A DNA stretch of 64,000 nt from Phycisphaera sp. (GTDB lineage Bacteria; Planctomycetota; Phycisphaerae; Phycisphaerales; UBA1924). Numbering within the stretch: position 1 is the first letter of the stretch; every line of letters begins with the position of its first letter. Below, in pieces: positions 52,093 through 60,028 of the stretch. The stretch spans positions 2,847,205 to 2,911,204 of the forward strand of contig CP098402.1 of assembly GCA_025916675.1 (NCBI GenBank). Direction: 5' to 3'. Both the position numbers and the translations under genes were made by a program. The notes under the pieces are model-generated. The model saw nothing but the letters and a program-made list of their open reading frames with translations. It was not told the origin of the DNA and searched no databases.

Positions 52093-53511
52093 TCAGTTTT
52101 CCCCGGTGGTGAATGTTGCCGGCCCGAACATCAGGTATTCCACGTCGCGATCAAAACCCTCGGCTTGGACATGTATCCTCACCGGCAAACGCCCGGCCTT
52201 GAACGCGGCTGCCGGCGCGATCAGCGTCATGGGTTCGGTGAACATCTGCCCTGGCTCCAGCGTGATGGGGTTCGTGCCCTCGATGCGCCCGCCTTCGAGG
52301 TCGACGAGTGAGATCTCGTAGACCGCCCCTTCGGGCGAGCGATCGTGGATCTTGAGCTTGATGGGGTTGGCAACCATGCCGTCTTCGAGCGACGTGAAGG
52401 GGCTGCCCGGACCACGCATGACGGTCACCAATGCCGCCGCTCGTGTAACCATGAGAATACTCATGATCGTGACCAGGACCGCGATAATCGCAGGGTACAC
52501 GATCACACGCGGCCGCAGCCAGTGCCGACCGTTGCCATCCATCGACCGCTGCGAAGCGTATCGGATAAGCCCGCGGGGCCGCCCGATCTTGTCCATGACA
52601 GCATCGCACGCGTCGATGCACTGCGTGCAACTCACGCACTCCATCTGCAGGCCATCACGAATGTCAATGCCCGTTGGGCAAGTCTGGACACACATCGTGC
52701 AGTCGATGCAATCGCCCAAAGGGGGGGCGTCCTCGTTCACTTCCACGACTTTCAGCGACACGTCTCCGCCCTTGCGCCGCTTCTTCCCACGAGGCTCGCC
52801 GCGCTTACGGTCGTAGCCCACGATGAGCGAGTCCTGGTCGAGCATGACGCTCTGGAATCGACCATACGGGCAGGCCACGATGCACGATTGCTCACGAAAA
52901 AAACCAAAATCGAAGAGCATCAGCCCCGTGACGGCGATAATGATGATGAAGGCCAGCGGGTGGTCCAGTGGCGATCCGAAGATCCACTGCCGGAGTGCGT
53001 CTGTCCCAACGAAGTAGCTCAGAAAGGTGTGGGCAAGACCAAAGGCCAGCGCGATGTAGACAACAACCTTGATCGCGCTGCCCGCGCCACCAAACCGGGC
53101 CTTCCGGCCCGGCTTCTCCTCAAAGAATCGCTCGATCGGCCGAAACACGAGCTCCAGGTATACCGTCTGCGGACAAGCCCAGCCACACCACACACGGCCG
53201 AACATCGCGGTAAAAAAGAAGATCGAGAGCGCGATGATGATCAGAAGCAAGGCGAGCAGCAACGTATCGGTCGGGTATAGAGTGGCACCGAAGAGCGTGA
53301 GCTCTCGATGCAGGATGTCAATGAGCACCGGAGGGCGTCCTGCCAGGCGAACGTGCGGGAGCGTGACAAACAAGGCGATGAGCCCGTACCCGACAACACG
53401 TCGCCGGTTCAGCCAACGACCGGGCGAAGGGCGAGGCTTCAGCCAGCGACGGGAGCCATCGGCATTCAACGTCGAGAGGACTTGCTCGGCTTGTGGGGTG
53501 TTGGCACTCAT
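52093..53511 (-). CDS. ccoG: CcoG/RdxA iron-sulfur protein
   Basis: The 472-residue membrane protein has four or five helices in its first half, with WCGWACPQTVYLELVFRPIE and SCIVACPYGRFQ. Two 4Fe-4S motifs follow (CIDCTMCVQTCP and CVSCTQCIDACD). A final helix leads into a periplasmic immunoglobulin-like domain (MRGPGSPFTSL onward, with DLEGGRIEGTNPITLEPGQ). CcoG reduces Cu2+ for delivery to the oxidase. It sits 15 bases after ccoP in the operon. Confidence 0.94.
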   Translation of the reverse strand: MSANTPQAEQVLSTLNADGSRRWLKPRPSPGRWLNRRRVVGYGLIALFVTLPHVRLAGRPPVLIDILHRELTLFGATLYPTDTLLLALLLIIIALSIFFFTAMFGRVWCGWACPQTVYLELVFRPIERFFEEKPGRKARFGGAGSAIKVVVYIALAFGLAHTFLSYFVGTDALRQWIFGSPLDHPLAFIIIIAVTGLMLFDFGFFREQSCIVACPYGRFQSVMLDQDSLIVGYDRKRGEPRGKKRRKGGDVSLKVVEVNEDAPPLGDCIDCTMCVQTCPTGIDIRDGLQMECVSCTQCIDACDAVMDKIGRPRGLIRYASQRSMDGNGRHWLRPRVIVYPAIIAVLVTIMSILMVTRAAALVTVMRGPGSPFTSLEDGMVANPIKLKIHDRSPEGAVYEISLVDLEGGRIEGTNPITLEPGQMFTEPMTLIAPAAAFKAGRLPVRIHVQAEGFDRDVEYLMFGPATFTTGEN

Positions 53512-53526
53512 CGGATGAAGTGTTGG

Positions 53527-54120
53527 TCAGTTGCCCGATTCTGGTGCGTCGGGCCAGGCCGGAATGGCTTCGCCTTCGGCACCCTTCCCTGACGCATTGG
53601 TTCCACGGAGTGAAGCGACGTACGAAGTAAGGAGGACAAGCTCGTTCGGGTGCAAGCGTTTGCCCCAGGCGGGCATGGCACCGTTGTTGGCCCCCTTATC
53701 GATAACCGTGTGGATGTCGGTGATCGATTTCACATTGATGTACGCTTCATCGGTGAGATTCGCACCAATGCCCCCACCGCCACTCACACCGTGGCACGAT
53801 GTGCAGTTGCCCGAGTACAGGCTCTGAGCAAACCTCATCCATTCTGGATCATCCATGAGGCTCAGGATGGTCGCCTCATCAGCGGCCAGGTCGCCAATGT
53901 CGGCAAACAGCCGCTCGATCTCGGCGACTTGTGCGGCCTCCAGGCGATCGGTTTGATGGACGAACCACGGGCTCTCGAGCGATACAAAGAAGTACACGAC
54001 GCTGAAGATCATCGAGCCGAGCCAGATCAGGTGCCACCACAGTGGCGTTGGATTGTCGTACTCCATGATCCCGTCGTATTCATGGCCTTGGATCAGTGTG
54101 CTCTCGGACTTGTCAGCCAT
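53527..54120 (-). CDS. ccoP: cbb3 oxidase subunit CcoP, mono-haem form
   Basis: The 197-residue protein starts at ATG 54120 (AGGAGCGCACC upstream). It has the CcoP N-terminus (YDGIMEYDNPTPLWWHLIWL) and its membrane helix, then one cytochrome c domain: CTSCHG with the Met ligand in GAMPAWGKRL. Typical CcoP has two haem c domains and about 290 residues; here only one CxxCH exists. The product passes electrons to the catalytic subunit. It overlaps ccoQ by 8 bases. Confidence 0.9.
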   Translation of the reverse strand: MADKSESTLIQGHEYDGIMEYDNPTPLWWHLIWLGSMIFSVVYFFVSLESPWFVHQTDRLEAAQVAEIERLFADIGDLAADEATILSLMDDPEWMRFAQSLYSGNCTSCHGVSGGGGIGANLTDEAYINVKSITDIHTVIDKGANNGAMPAWGKRLHPNELVLLTSYVASLRGTNASGKGAEGEAIPAWPDAPESGN

Positions 54121-54304
54121 TGGTGCGCTCCTGTGGGCCAACGACAAGGCCATCGTCAAGGGGGGCCACCGCCATCTGCTGTGCCAACGAACGCCCGCCC
54201 CGTAACGCCCGAATGGAGACCATAACAAACACACCAACAAAGAGCACCAATGCCGCCTCGGGCCACACGCTGAGATCGACGTAGCGGATCGTGTCTGGGA
54301 GCAT
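54113..54304 (-). CDS. ccoQ: CcoQ-like small subunit
   Basis: The 63-residue protein has one membrane helix (AALVLFVGVFVMVSIRALRG) after a short periplasmic lead and a charged tail. Size, position between ccoNO and ccoP, and topology fit CcoQ, which stabilises the oxidase complex. The ATG at 54304 shares its A with the TGA of ccoNO, so translation is coupled. Confidence 0.8.
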   Translation of the reverse strand: MLPDTIRYVDLSVWPEAALVLFVGVFVMVSIRALRGGRSLAQQMAVAPLDDGLVVGPQERTNG

Positions 54305-56661
54305 CACTCGCCCCCTTCTTCGTTGGCCGCGGCCTCTTCTACCGCTGGCTCCTTGCTGATGTCGGTGCCGAGGCGCTGCATGTACGCGATGAGCGCCACG
54401 ATCTTGCGATCACTGATGTCCAGCGACGGGTTCTGGGCTTGATCCGAGACTTGCTTGGAAATCTCGAGTGCCTGCTCGCGCGCCATTTCCGGTGCGTTCT
54501 TCACGGCCTCGCCATAGGGCACGCCGAGCATTGCCATGGTCCCCACCCGAGCCTGGATGGCCTCGAAGTCGAGCGCTTGCGTGTTCAGGTGGCGGTAATC
54601 TGGCATGATCGACCCCGCCGAGTACTTCTGAGGATCCAAGAAGTGCTCGTAGTGCCAGTACGAACTCTGCCGGCCCCCTTCGCGAGCGAGGTCCGGGCCA
54701 ATACGACGGCTGCCCCACTGGAACGGCCTGTCGTAGATGAACTCTCCCGGCTTGCTGTACTCACCATACCGCTTCACTTCGGCGAAAATCGGCCGGATCA
54801 TCTGCGAGTGGCAGTTGTAGCAGCCCTCGGCGATGTAGATGTCACGGCCAGCGAGTTCCAGAGGCGTGTATGGCTCGACACTGGCAATCGTCGGCACGTT
54901 GCTCCTGATCAGGAAGGTGGGGATGATCTCGAACAATGATGCCACGGCTACAACGATGAGCACCCAGATCGTGAAGCGGATGGGCCTGGCTTCGAGCTTG
55001 CGATGCCACAGGCCTTGGAGCCAGCGGTCGGTCGCGTGTCCGATCTCGACGTTGGTGCTCAGGCGGCTGGTTGCCTTCGCATAGTTCTCGGTGAGCGGCG
55101 AGAGCGGCGCGGCCTCGTGAACGACCACCTCATATTCGTCGGGTCGCATGCGCCAGGTCTGGAAGAGGTTGAGCACGCCGATGACCATGCCCGTGAGATA
55201 GAGCACGCCACCGATGCCGCGAATCCAGTACAGCCATTCCAGGTTCGTGACCGTCTCGATGAACTCACCGTACATGAGCGCGCCATCGGAATCGAACGCA
55301 CGCCACATCAGGCCCTGCGTGATGCCAGCCGCGTACATCGAGAGGACGTACAGCGCGATGCCTATCGTGCTTACCCAGAAGTGGGCGCTGGCGAGCTTCA
55401 CGCTGTACAAGCCCTTGGTCTGGAAGATGCGGGGCGCTAGCCAGTAGGCCATACCGAAGATCATGAATCCGTTCCAACCCAGTGTACCGCTATGGACGTG
55501 CGCGATCGTCCAATCGGTATAGTGGCTCAGGCTATTCACGGTCTTGATGCTCAGCAGCGGTCCCTCGAACGTGGCCATCATGTAGAAGGTGATGCCAACG
55601 ACGAAGAACTTGAGCACCGGGTCGGTGGTCACCTTCTGCCACGCCCCCCGAAGGGTGAGCAAACCATTCAGGCCACCCCCCCAACTAGGCATCCACAGCA
55701 TGATGCTGAAGATCATGCCGAGGCTGCTGGCCCACTCTGGCAGAGACGTGTAGTGCAAGTGGTGCGGCCCGGCCCAGATGTAGATGAACACCAGGCTCCA
55801 GAAATGCACGATGCTGAGCTTGTAGCTAAACACCGGGCGCCCCGCGGCCTTGGGCAAAAAGTAGTACATCAGCCCAAGGAACGGAGTGGTCAGGAAGAAC
55901 GCTACGGCGTTGTGGCCATACCACCACTGCATGAAGGCGTCCTGCACACCGGCGTACACCGGATAGCTCTTCAATGCCACATCGACGCTGGATACCTTGC
56001 CGGTCGTGAAGAGCTCGTACACGCCCACGGGGATCCACAGGTTATTGAAGACGTGCAAGACCGCAACGGTCAAGATCGTCGCGATGTAGAACCAGAGGGC
56101 GACATAAAGGTGCCGTTGGCGGCGGCGTACGAGCGTCATGAAGAAGTTCACGCCGAAGAAGCCGACCCATACCACCGCGATGGCCAGGTCGATGGGCCAC
56201 TCGAGTTCGGCGTACTCCTTGCCCTGGGTGATACCAAAGGGCAGCGTCAAGGCGGCCGAGACGATGATCACCTGCCAACCCCAGAAGTGCAGGCGGCTGA
56301 GCATGTCGCTGAACATGCGTGCTTTGCACAAGCGTTGGGTCGAGTAGTACACCGCCGCAAAGATCGCGTTGCCCGCGAACGCGAAGATCGCCGCGTTAGT
56401 ATGCAATGGCCGAAGCCGTCCAAACGCGATCTGAGGCAGGATGTTGAGTTCGGGCACCGCGAGTTGGAACGCCAGGATCACGCCAACAAGGAGGGCGACG
56501 AGGCCCCAGGCCAAGGTCGCCCAGAAGAACATCCGCACGATCGCGTCGTCGTAGCTGAAGCGATCAAGAACGGCCTTCGAGGGCGTGCCCGTCTCGCCCG
56601 GCAACGCCGCAGCGATGCCGGTTTCGACGGATGGCGTAAAACTCGAGTTCGGCTCTGACAT
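54304..56661 (-). CDS. ccoNO: Fused cbb3 cytochrome c oxidase subunits I and II (CcoN-CcoO)
   Basis: The 785-residue protein fuses the catalytic and first haem-c subunits. The CcoN part (to ~545) has twelve helices and the haem/CuB histidines in PLHTNAAIFAFAGN, WWYGHNAVAFFLT, WAGPHHLHYTSLPEW and DWTIAHVHSGTLGWN. After a linker, the CcoO part has one helix (IRFTIWVLIVVAVASLF) and the haem c site EGCYNCHSQMIRP. It reduces O2 to water at low oxygen while pumping protons. GGGAG precedes ATG 56661. It is the first gene of the operon, with an AT-rich inverted repeat upstream. Confidence 0.95.
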   Translation of the reverse strand: MSEPNSSFTPSVETGIAAALPGETGTPSKAVLDRFSYDDAIVRMFFWATLAWGLVALLVGVILAFQLAVPELNILPQIAFGRLRPLHTNAAIFAFAGNAIFAAVYYSTQRLCKARMFSDMLSRLHFWGWQVIIVSAALTLPFGITQGKEYAELEWPIDLAIAVVWVGFFGVNFFMTLVRRRQRHLYVALWFYIATILTVAVLHVFNNLWIPVGVYELFTTGKVSSVDVALKSYPVYAGVQDAFMQWWYGHNAVAFFLTTPFLGLMYYFLPKAAGRPVFSYKLSIVHFWSLVFIYIWAGPHHLHYTSLPEWASSLGMIFSIMLWMPSWGGGLNGLLTLRGAWQKVTTDPVLKFFVVGITFYMMATFEGPLLSIKTVNSLSHYTDWTIAHVHSGTLGWNGFMIFGMAYWLAPRIFQTKGLYSVKLASAHFWVSTIGIALYVLSMYAAGITQGLMWRAFDSDGALMYGEFIETVTNLEWLYWIRGIGGVLYLTGMVIGVLNLFQTWRMRPDEYEVVVHEAAPLSPLTENYAKATSRLSTNVEIGHATDRWLQGLWHRKLEARPIRFTIWVLIVVAVASLFEIIPTFLIRSNVPTIASVEPYTPLELAGRDIYIAEGCYNCHSQMIRPIFAEVKRYGEYSKPGEFIYDRPFQWGSRRIGPDLAREGGRQSSYWHYEHFLDPQKYSAGSIMPDYRHLNTQALDFEAIQARVGTMAMLGVPYGEAVKNAPEMAREQALEISKQVSDQAQNPSLDISDRKIVALIAYMQRLGTDISKEPAVEEAAANEEGGE

Positions 56662-56760
56662 TACGGGTTCTCCCTGGTCTTATCCGGACGAATCGTCCCA
56701 GAATGCTGCCAAACCGGATTTGTCACTGCATTACAGCATTCCATCGGCAAGCAAGGGAAT

Positions 56761-56793
56761 CAAGTATATATCTATATTTTTATAGATTACTTG
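56761..56793. promoter_or_regulatory. AT-rich inverted repeat between the cbb3 operon and the Rrf2 gene
   Basis: Perfect 7-bp arms ATCTATA/TATAGAT (56770-56776 and 56781-56787) enclose TTTT. A second pair, CAAGTA/TACTTG, extends the dyad at 56761-56766 and 56788-56793, with a 3-base bulge (TAT) on the left. It stands out in very GC-rich DNA, in the 211-base divergent interval. It is a good candidate operator for the adjacent Rrf2 protein, and the AT-rich core could also hold the promoters. Confidence 0.6.
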
Positions 56794-56872
56794 TTTTTTG
56801 GTGCCCATCGATCTACAACCCCGTGATCGCAGCGGCCAGAGATAGGCCACCGTGCGAGGGAGACAGTCCAGC

Positions 56873-57328
56873 ATGTTCACGATGACTACCGAGTACGCCC
56901 TTCGGGCGGCGGTCTTCCTGAGTGAGCGCTATGGCGAGGTCCAAACCGCCAGCAGGGTCGCCGAGAGCACCAAGACGCCCGTGCATTACGCCTCCAGGGT
57001 GCTCCAACTCCTCGTCGAGTCCGGCTTGGCCACCAGCCAGCGTGGGCCAACTGGCGGATTCGCCTTATCGCGCAAGCCCACAACGATCACACTGCTCGAT
57101 GTCGTCCAGGCGATAGAACCCATCCAGCGAATCCTCAAGTGCCCGCTCGACCTGCCCGAGCATGAACACGAGCTCTGCCCGCTCCACAAGGCGATGGATA
57201 CCGTTGCAGCAGATGCCGAGTCAACTCTGGGTGCCGTCACGCTCGCGGACGTAATGGCCCAATCGGTCGTGCCGTTGGGCATCTCCGTAAGCAAGCACAC
57301 GATGCCACGTGATGTCCAGACTCCGTAG
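56873..57328 (+). CDS. Rrf2-family transcriptional regulator
   Basis: The 151-residue protein starts at ATG 56873 (GAGGGAG upstream) with the Rrf2 winged helix: FTMTTEYALRAAVFLSERYG, VHYASRVLQLLVESGLATSQ and the wing RGPTGGFALSRKP. Rrf2 proteins such as NsrR and IscR usually hold an Fe-S cluster with three Cys. Here the loop has only two Cys (ILKCPLDLPEHEHELCPLHK), together with His and Glu, so a different cluster ligation is likely if one is bound. Divergent position makes it the probable regulator of the cbb3 operon. Confidence 0.88.
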   Translation: MFTMTTEYALRAAVFLSERYGEVQTASRVAESTKTPVHYASRVLQLLVESGLATSQRGPTGGFALSRKPTTITLLDVVQAIEPIQRILKCPLDLPEHEHELCPLHKAMDTVAADAESTLGAVTLADVMAQSVVPLGISVSKHTMPRDVQTP

Positions 57329-57681
57329 ATGGAGGTCACGAGGGCGAATAGTAAACCCTCGCCGGGCATCAAGCGGTCAGGGTGGAAGCCGTGCAAGAGC
57401 TTCTCGGTTCCGCTGGCCTACTCGAAGCTCGCCCGGCGTCGAAGCGGGTGGGGAATACGCGGAACGATAACCCTACACTCACGGACGCGGTGCAGTAAAT
57501 CGCTGGGCACCGGCCCCCTGACCCCCTGGGCGCATGGCCCCCCCTCCCCTGCGCAATCCCCCCCCTACCCCAGGCCGATGCCGCCTGCGCTCGCCATCGC
57601 GGACGATTGTTCGCCATAGTGTAGCGCCGGCTACATCATGCCATCCGAGCGATGGCACGGACGCGCCTATATCCTCGCTTC
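57329..57681. other. Interval without a convincing gene
   Basis: About 350 bases between the Rrf2 gene and a small membrane protein. A short hairpin (CGAGGG/CCCTCG, 57338-57360) lies just after the Rrf2 stop but lacks a T tract. Further on, the sequence is unusually C-rich (57490-57570). I see no conserved coding signal. Confidence 0.4.
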
Positions 57682-57840
57682 ATGGCAGACCCTGATATCG
57701 AACGCGCTGTTGAGCGCGCCGTCGAGCGGGCGCTGAGACGCCGAGACCGCGCCCGATCCCGCAACGCCATCATCGTCCTGCTGCTGGTGGTGCTCCCCGC
57801 CATCCTGCTGGGCGTGCGCTATCTCATGCTGGCAGAGTGA
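57682..57840 (+). CDS. Small hypothetical membrane protein
   Basis: The 52-residue protein is started at ATG 57682. It has a charged helical lead (DIERAVERAVERALRRRDRA) with an internal repeat of the AVER motif, and one membrane helix (NAIIVLLLVVLPAILLGVRY). It is convergent with the next gene. No family is recognised. Confidence 0.5.
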   Translation: MADPDIERAVERAVERALRRRDRARSRNAIIVLLLVVLPAILLGVRYLMLAE

Positions 57841-57854
57841 CCTTGCTCACCGAC

Positions 57855-58268
57855 CTACGGAGTGAGCCCAAGATTGAGCGCCGCCACGATCAGCATGAGC
57901 CCGAACCAGATCAGAAACACGAGGATGCTCGACAGGATGATCCCGAGGGCGACGGCCCACACGACCTTGCGGTAGAGGGCATCGAAGTATGCGCTCTTGC
58001 GGCTGGTGAGCGCCCGCCGAATCTCGGCCGCGTCGAGGGCGACGGCCCGAGCCAGTTTGCTATTGACCTCGATGGCATCCTCGATACGGCGAAGCCGATC
58101 GGCGAGGGCATCATCGGGGCTGAGCTGGCGCGCGACCTCGACCGACTCCACGGCCATCCCAATGTCATTAGCGACAGCCTGAGCCTCTGCCCTGTCCACC
58201 GCCTCGATACGGTGCTCGACCTGGCGACCTGTCAGTTTGCCCACACCCTTTGCGACGAACTGTTGCAT
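57855..58268 (-). CDS. Hypothetical protein with C-terminal membrane hairpin
   Basis: The 137-residue protein starts at ATG 58268. Residues ~20-95 are helical and charged (GRQVEHRIEAVDRAEAQAV, DALADRLRRIEDAIEVNSK). The last 45 residues contain one long or two short hydrophobic segments (VVWAVALGIILSSILVFLIW, FGLMLIVAALNLGL). No family is recognised. It lies between the oxidase cargo and the integration module of the element. Confidence 0.55.
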   Translation of the reverse strand: MQQFVAKGVGKLTGRQVEHRIEAVDRAEAQAVANDIGMAVESVEVARQLSPDDALADRLRRIEDAIEVNSKLARAVALDAAEIRRALTSRKSAYFDALYRKVVWAVALGIILSSILVFLIWFGLMLIVAALNLGLTP

Positions 58269-58428
58269 TCCCCATGCTAACCGACAAGTACGGCAAAAAC
58301 CGGCACGGGCTCGCACACATATGTATAATCTCGCACGGGTGGCGGATGACCCCGCCGAACGACCCGGGCTGTCGCTGGATCACGTCCCCAGCATCCGCTC
58401 GGATCGGCCCGCTGACAGAGACGTGAGT

Positions 58429-59313
58429 ATGGCGAAGAAAGCCGCGCGCCCGGCTTCTGGGATCACAGACCCGACTCAATCGTTGCTCCAGGCACTATCC
58501 CAACTTCACACACTTTGTTTGAGTGCTGGTCTCTTCCACGAGTTGGCCAAGCGTCGAGAGCGACAATGGGCAACGCACGCCCATTTGCGGGATGCACAAG
58601 CACAAGCCGCCATCAAACGAGCCAACGATCTAGCCGAGAGTGGTGCTTCACCGCTGGAGCAATTGGAAGCAGCGTTCAATCGGGAACAGGACTCAACCGA
58701 GACTCCAGTATTCAGCGAGCCTGACCAATATATCGAGTACCTTCGCGTCAAGCTCGCCGAGGGACGAGACCGTTGCGAACAGGCGCGAAGCGCGATGCAG
58801 GCGGGTGCAGGCAAGGTGCTGGATGCGGCGACTCAACCCAACACGGCCGGGCAACCCCGGTCGATTGAACTCCACACAAAGTTACAGCAAGCTAGATCGA
58901 TATTCATCGGCTTGGCGATTGGGCTGTCCAACCCACAGATCGTCATAGAGGATGATGCAGCGAACATGGCAAGCCTTGGCGAGTGGTTCAGCCACATCCT
59001 TGCTGAACTGATCGCAGTAGGTGAGTTGGTGCCCGGCGCGCCCACTTCCGAGACCCGCGAGGGCGTAACGATTTCCCAACTGCTCGATGCGTTGAACTGT
59101 AAGGGCGGCATCAGTACCGACACGTTCGGGCGTATTCGCAAAGCCGCTGGCATCAAGTCTGCACTGGGACGTGCGGCGGCGAACTACCGCTATACCCCCG
59201 AAGAGATGGATCGAATCTACGAGACGATCCGCGATGGCAACTGGGATCACCGGGTCGAGATGATGCGAGATTGGGCGGGCTTTACCCTCTCGTACCGGAC
59301 TAATGCGGCATGA
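58429..59313 (+). CDS. Hypothetical protein of the element
   Basis: The 294-residue protein is started at ATG 58429; an earlier ATG at 58321 has no ribosome-binding site. It is largely helical and lower in GC than its neighbours. Recognisable phrases are LLQALSQLHTLCLSAGLFHE, DQYIEYLRVKLAEGRDRCEQ and, near the C-terminus, a winged-helix-like region (GVTISQLLDALNCKGGIS, YRYTPEEMDRIYETIRDG). The base composition and position beside the excisionase suggest it belongs to the mobile element. No function can be assigned. Confidence 0.6.
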   Translation: MAKKAARPASGITDPTQSLLQALSQLHTLCLSAGLFHELAKRRERQWATHAHLRDAQAQAAIKRANDLAESGASPLEQLEAAFNREQDSTETPVFSEPDQYIEYLRVKLAEGRDRCEQARSAMQAGAGKVLDAATQPNTAGQPRSIELHTKLQQARSIFIGLAIGLSNPQIVIEDDAANMASLGEWFSHILAELIAVGELVPGAPTSETREGVTISQLLDALNCKGGISTDTFGRIRKAAGIKSALGRAAANYRYTPEEMDRIYETIRDGNWDHRVEMMRDWAGFTLSYRTNAA

Positions 59314-59429
59314 ACTCCGTAGATATGCCGCAATGCAGCACATCGCCGACTGGTGCTTGAGGAACCTCAACGGCAACGAGAAACTGGTCTCGTAACCACC
59401 GCTTGGAGCGGTTGAACGGAGACCAGACC

Positions 59430-59636
59430 ATGAGCCTCACAAGCACGGAAGCGACAACCACCTCGAAGCTGACCACCCGCGAACTCGCCCGGGAGTGGCG
59501 AATCTCTGAGCGGACGGTCTTCGACCTTCGCACCAACTACGGGCTGCCATTCGTCAGGATGGCCGGGAGCATCCGCTTCGACCGTCAGGCCGTCGAGGCT
59601 TGGGCCGAGGCCGGCACGGAAGGCGGTGCCCAATGA
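59430..59636 (+). CDS. Excisionase-like helix-turn-helix protein
   Basis: The 68-residue protein starts at ATG 59430 (GGAG upstream). KLTTRELAREWRISERTVFD followed by LPFVRMAGSIRFDRQAVEAW is the MerR-like/excisionase (HTH_17) pattern. Such proteins bind attachment sites and steer an integrase toward excision, or act as small regulators. Two genes downstream is the integrase. The stop overlaps the next small frame as ATGA. Confidence 0.82.
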   Translation: MSLTSTEATTTSKLTTRELAREWRISERTVFDLRTNYGLPFVRMAGSIRFDRQAVEAWAEAGTEGGAQ

Positions 59637-59779
59637 CCGTGTGGCGGGAAGCCGCCCCGGGCCTGGCGGGGCCGTGGGGGCAGAAAGTAGCGAGCAATTC
59701 TACGTCCACCGATCTCGAAACGCAGTACCGGCGTGCCCTCGATGCGATGGCACGCTGGCGCTCGACGCCCACCCGCTGA
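59633..59779 (+). CDS. Small hypothetical protein overlapping the excisionase gene
   Basis: A 48-residue frame starts at ATG 59633 inside the excisionase stop (ATGA), which points to coupled translation. It reads MTVWREAAPGLAGPWGQKVA and ends MARWRSTPTR. No family is recognised. A different frame (about 59780-60012) continues with coding-like sequence, so these may be one gene with a frameshift or two genes. Confidence 0.45.
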   Translation: MTVWREAAPGLAGPWGQKVASNSTSTDLETQYRRALDAMARWRSTPTR

Positions 59780-60012
59780 CCCAGCGACACGGCGACCGCG
59801 ACAACCTCGAACTGTTGCGCCAGCACCCTGATCTGGCGTTGCTGGTCCTAGCGGCAATGCCTTGGCACCTGAAGGACAGGGACGTGATGGAAGCCTGGCG
59901 CAGTTGTCGATACTCGGCACCCCACACGTTGCTCGGATTCGACATGCCACGACGCTGGCCCCGAGGTATTGGTCGGCGATTCTGGTGCGCGAACTGGTTG
60001 CAACGTTCGTAG
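59780..60012 (+). CDS. Possible hypothetical gene or frameshifted continuation
   Basis: Codon use is coding-like in the frame reading TQRHGDRDNLELLRQHPDLA and LLVLAAMPWHLKDRDVMEAW, up to the TAG at 60010-60012. Its own start is unclear: the open frame begins at a GTG at 59626, inside the excisionase gene. It may be the second half of the gene starting at 59633 after a one-base shift. Confidence 0.35.
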
Positions 60013-60028
60013 GCGAGGCGGTGGACGC

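Noticed and set aside
57329-57619. A 96-codon open frame after the Rrf2 gene
   Set aside because: It is Pro/Ser-rich, has no ribosome-binding site, and its composition follows the C-rich DNA rather than coding use.
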